Made by a program: the position numbers and the translations under genes. From positions 34,367,209 to 34,431,208 of the forward strand of contig CP114482.1 in the NCBI GenBank assembly GCA_027186245.1: a stretch of DNA of 64,000 nucleotides. The letters are read 5' to 3'. This stretch comes from Coriaria nepalensis. Its lineage: Eukaryota > Streptophyta > Magnoliopsida > Cucurbitales > Coriariaceae. This document shows positions 61,967 through 64,000 of the stretch, piece after piece (position 1 is the stretch's first letter; every line of letters starts with the position of its first letter). The notes beneath the pieces were generated by a model. It was not told the origin of the DNA. It ran no database searches and saw only the letters and a list, made by a program, of their open reading frames with translations.

Positions 61967-62542
61967 TTAAGGGGAGCTTGAAATGTAATTGCTAGTATAT
62001 TTATAACTATATCTAATTTAATTTACTAGTTATTTAATGCATGAAAAATACACAATTTATGAGTTTTTTTGGACAACAAAGTCGTAAGCTGGATGTATTA
62101 ATCAAATATCATGTAGTCGTATGATGTTGATTTCTTCTTATAATGTGAGTAGGATATTGAATTAAAAAGGGAAGCTAGCTTGTGATGCTCGAGCATCTTC
62201 CCTTATGGTTTGGGCATCACTGTCACTATAAGATGTTTTAGAACATGCATATCTATCTCAACGCTAGGGTATCAATCATCTTAGACGATGATAGAAATAC
62301 AAAGAAAGACTAATGACATATCATGCTACCTCACCATTTTGTCGATTAACGGGTCACGCAATCACTGTGGACACCCGAAGTTATACATCTCTATTCTCTT
62401 GGAGCCAAGTAATAATATACCTAAACTTGTGAATCTCTATCTCGATGATTGGTCTAAAAAAGTATGAATAATAGATAGACATTAATTGATACGACGAAGA
62501 CGATTTTATTTTGTCGATGCATATTCTAGGGCTGTTATTATG

Positions 62543-62589
<47 letters not shown>

Positions 62590-62641
62590 AAATTTCTTGA
62601 TCTGTCATCTTCTTCTTATTCTTTGTCTTTAATCTTCCTCA
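61967..62641. other. Convergent 3' spacer of CHLP and the RKD gene
   Basis: This holds the CHLP 3' UTR and AT-rich DNA. A composite (TA)n-poly-T tract lies at about 62548-62589, near the 3' end of the minus-strand RKD gene. No gene is seen. Confidence 0.6.
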
Positions 62642-63972
62642 TTAACTCCCACAATTTATTAATTTTCTCTTCTTGTAGTTGGCCTTAAAGCAAGCCTGTC
62701 TTAGCCTCCTAGTATTATTCTCAAGGTCCATATCGGGAGCTTCTTCCATCAACTTTTTTTCCTTCTCCAATATTTCTAGTGCTTCCCTCAACTTCCCTTC
62801 ATTCTCCTCCCTTTCCTCTTTAGTCAGTTCCTGCATCCATATTGATTATTCTTACAAACAATATCTTGTATTGCAATACTAATTAAGCTCTCGAAAAGTC
62901 GGTTAACTTTTAATCACTGGTTTGAAACGAAAAGTCAGTTAACTTCATTTAAATTTCTGAAACTGTCGGCTTTATTCGAATAGGAGTTAGTTTAAATCGA
63001 AATATACCTCGACATTGTGGATTAGGGTTTGGAGGCTCATCAACTTTCTATGCGGCCATCGACGGATACCCAACTCTCGACATCTTTTCTTTAACAAAGT
63101 GAGGCCTACATTGAGCTCCTTTGCTGCCTCAGTTATAGGCATGTAGAAATACCTTGATATCATTTCTCTAGACAATGCTTTAGAACTAGTTTTATGATCA
63201 TCTCTCATATTCATGCACTTATCTTCGCCAACATCCTCTCTTTTAATTGCTTCCTCTCCATTTTGATGAAGAAGATCTCCATCATCAGCCTTGAAATTAG
63301 ATAACAACAATGGCTGCTTAACATTAATTTCTTCGTTACAATGGACTCCAACCTCATGATTTCCACTAGAACCCCAGAAAACATAATCTGCCCCCCAAGA
63401 AAAAGAAGAAATACTGACATGAATGAGTATAACAGATACACAAAGTAGTGTATCAAGAGTAGAGATTCAATACCTACTAAATACCATACTGTATCCATGC
63501 TTTTGGAGAGATCTCAGCCGTTTGTTTTCCATTCTAAGACCAAAAATGCATCACATCGGTCATTTGCTCATTTTTTTTTTCATTTTTTACCCTAGACTAA
63601 AAATGAGCTAAGGTGGCGCATTTTTGCCCTTTGGATAGGAAACGAAGGGCTAAAATATCTCCAAAAGGATGGAAATTTGATAGACACTATAGTTACTTGT
63701 GTATCAGACTAATGAAGACATGATATCAGTACTTTTATATTTCTTCGTTTGACCTTCAATAAAGTAAATATGATGTGTTGAGATAAAAGTAAATTGAATA
63801 TAAATATATATGGAAGTTAGTAATTTGGTCACCTTCGATTAGAGTTGTAAAGGGTTGATCAAAATCCAACATCGATTCATACAAAGGCTGGTAAACAGGG
63901 ATAGCGTTATCCAAATGGCTATGCATGGGCAGATAACCATTATAGTTCCCCTCCAATGAAGAACAGCCATTT
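62642..63972 (-). CDS. RWP-RK domain (RKD) transcription factor, 5' end outside the window
   Basis: Four exons on the minus strand: 63972-63833, 63512-63474, 63387-63008 and 62830-62642, joined in frame, with an upstream exon beyond the window (acceptor TTGCAG before 63972). The RWP-RK DNA-binding domain reads [20 protein letters not shown], then [20 protein letters not shown] and [10 protein letters not shown]. It is followed by an acidic helical segment with a coiled-coil look ([20 protein letters not shown]) and a basic end [14 protein letters not shown]. The small size, without the PB1 domain of NLP proteins, places it in the RKD subfamily, which controls egg-cell and early embryo identity in plants. 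The frame starting at 63956 begins with TTG, so the true start is not in the window. The 39-bp second exon is unusually short but keeps phase. Confidence 0.88.
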
Positions 63973-64000
63973 CTGCAAGAACAATCAAAATAAGATAAGA

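Overview
The window looks like nuclear DNA of a flowering plant, most likely a core eudicot. Evidence: intron-rich genes with GT-AG junctions in an AT-rich background, nuclear genes for plastid proteins (LHCA4, geranylgeranyl reductase, an NDH subunit, an ACHT-type thioredoxin), a PLS-class PPR gene, an RKD-type transcription factor, and many decayed plant Copia, Gypsy, MULE and hAT elements. Some protein sequences remind me of Cucurbitaceae, but that is only an impression.

Layout. 1-8.3 kb is gene-free: AT-rich DNA, a possible LTR, and a decayed Ty3/Gypsy pol. 8.3-12.1 kb holds an intronless PPR gene (+) and a four-exon Mpo1/DUF962 gene (-). 13.2-18.2 kb is the six-exon PnsB4-like gene (+) between two Copia remnants. 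19.5-20.7 kb is a four-exon ACHT4-like thioredoxin gene (-). 21.8-22 kb is a fragment of a plastid L-aspartate oxidase gene. 24.0-25.0 kb holds what I consider the most interesting locus: a minus-strand, apparently polycistronic C/D-box snoRNA gene with a telo-box/site II promoter. Two of its snoRNAs have guides that match 18S or 25S rRNA as I remember those sequences.

26.5-36 kb is repeat-rich. It has two blocks of an unusual GTCGAC/ATCGACCC minisatellite, a truncated minus-strand Copia element with a 1.1-kb LTR piece, and a broken, intronless-looking copy of a NOM1/SGD1-type nucleolar MIF4G gene. 36.5-40.3 kb is a gene island: LHCA4 (+) with a G-box promoter, and a lipoate-ligase-family gene (-). 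40.7-49.6 kb returns to repeats: a decayed MULE split by a complete 743-bp hAT MITE with 8-bp target duplication, an unprocessed cytokinin dehydrogenase pseudogene, a Copia LTR, and another Copia pol fragment. At 50.9-51.4 kb is a three-exon gene for a small secreted protein with a PSY-like sulfopeptide motif. 51.4-60.1 kb is AT-rich with no recognised gene. 60.2-62.0 kb is CHLP (geranylgeranyl reductase), and the right edge cuts through an RWP-RK (RKD) gene on the minus strand.

Functionally, several intact genes serve the chloroplast: LHCA4 (PSI antenna), CHLP (chlorophyll and tocopherol phytyl chain), the PnsB4-like NDH subunit (which in the known complex associates with PSI) and ACHT4 (redox signalling). 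They are not an operon, and their proximity may be chance. Gene models were assembled by hand from splice signals and reading-frame continuity. No alignment was run, and all family assignments rest on motif recognition.
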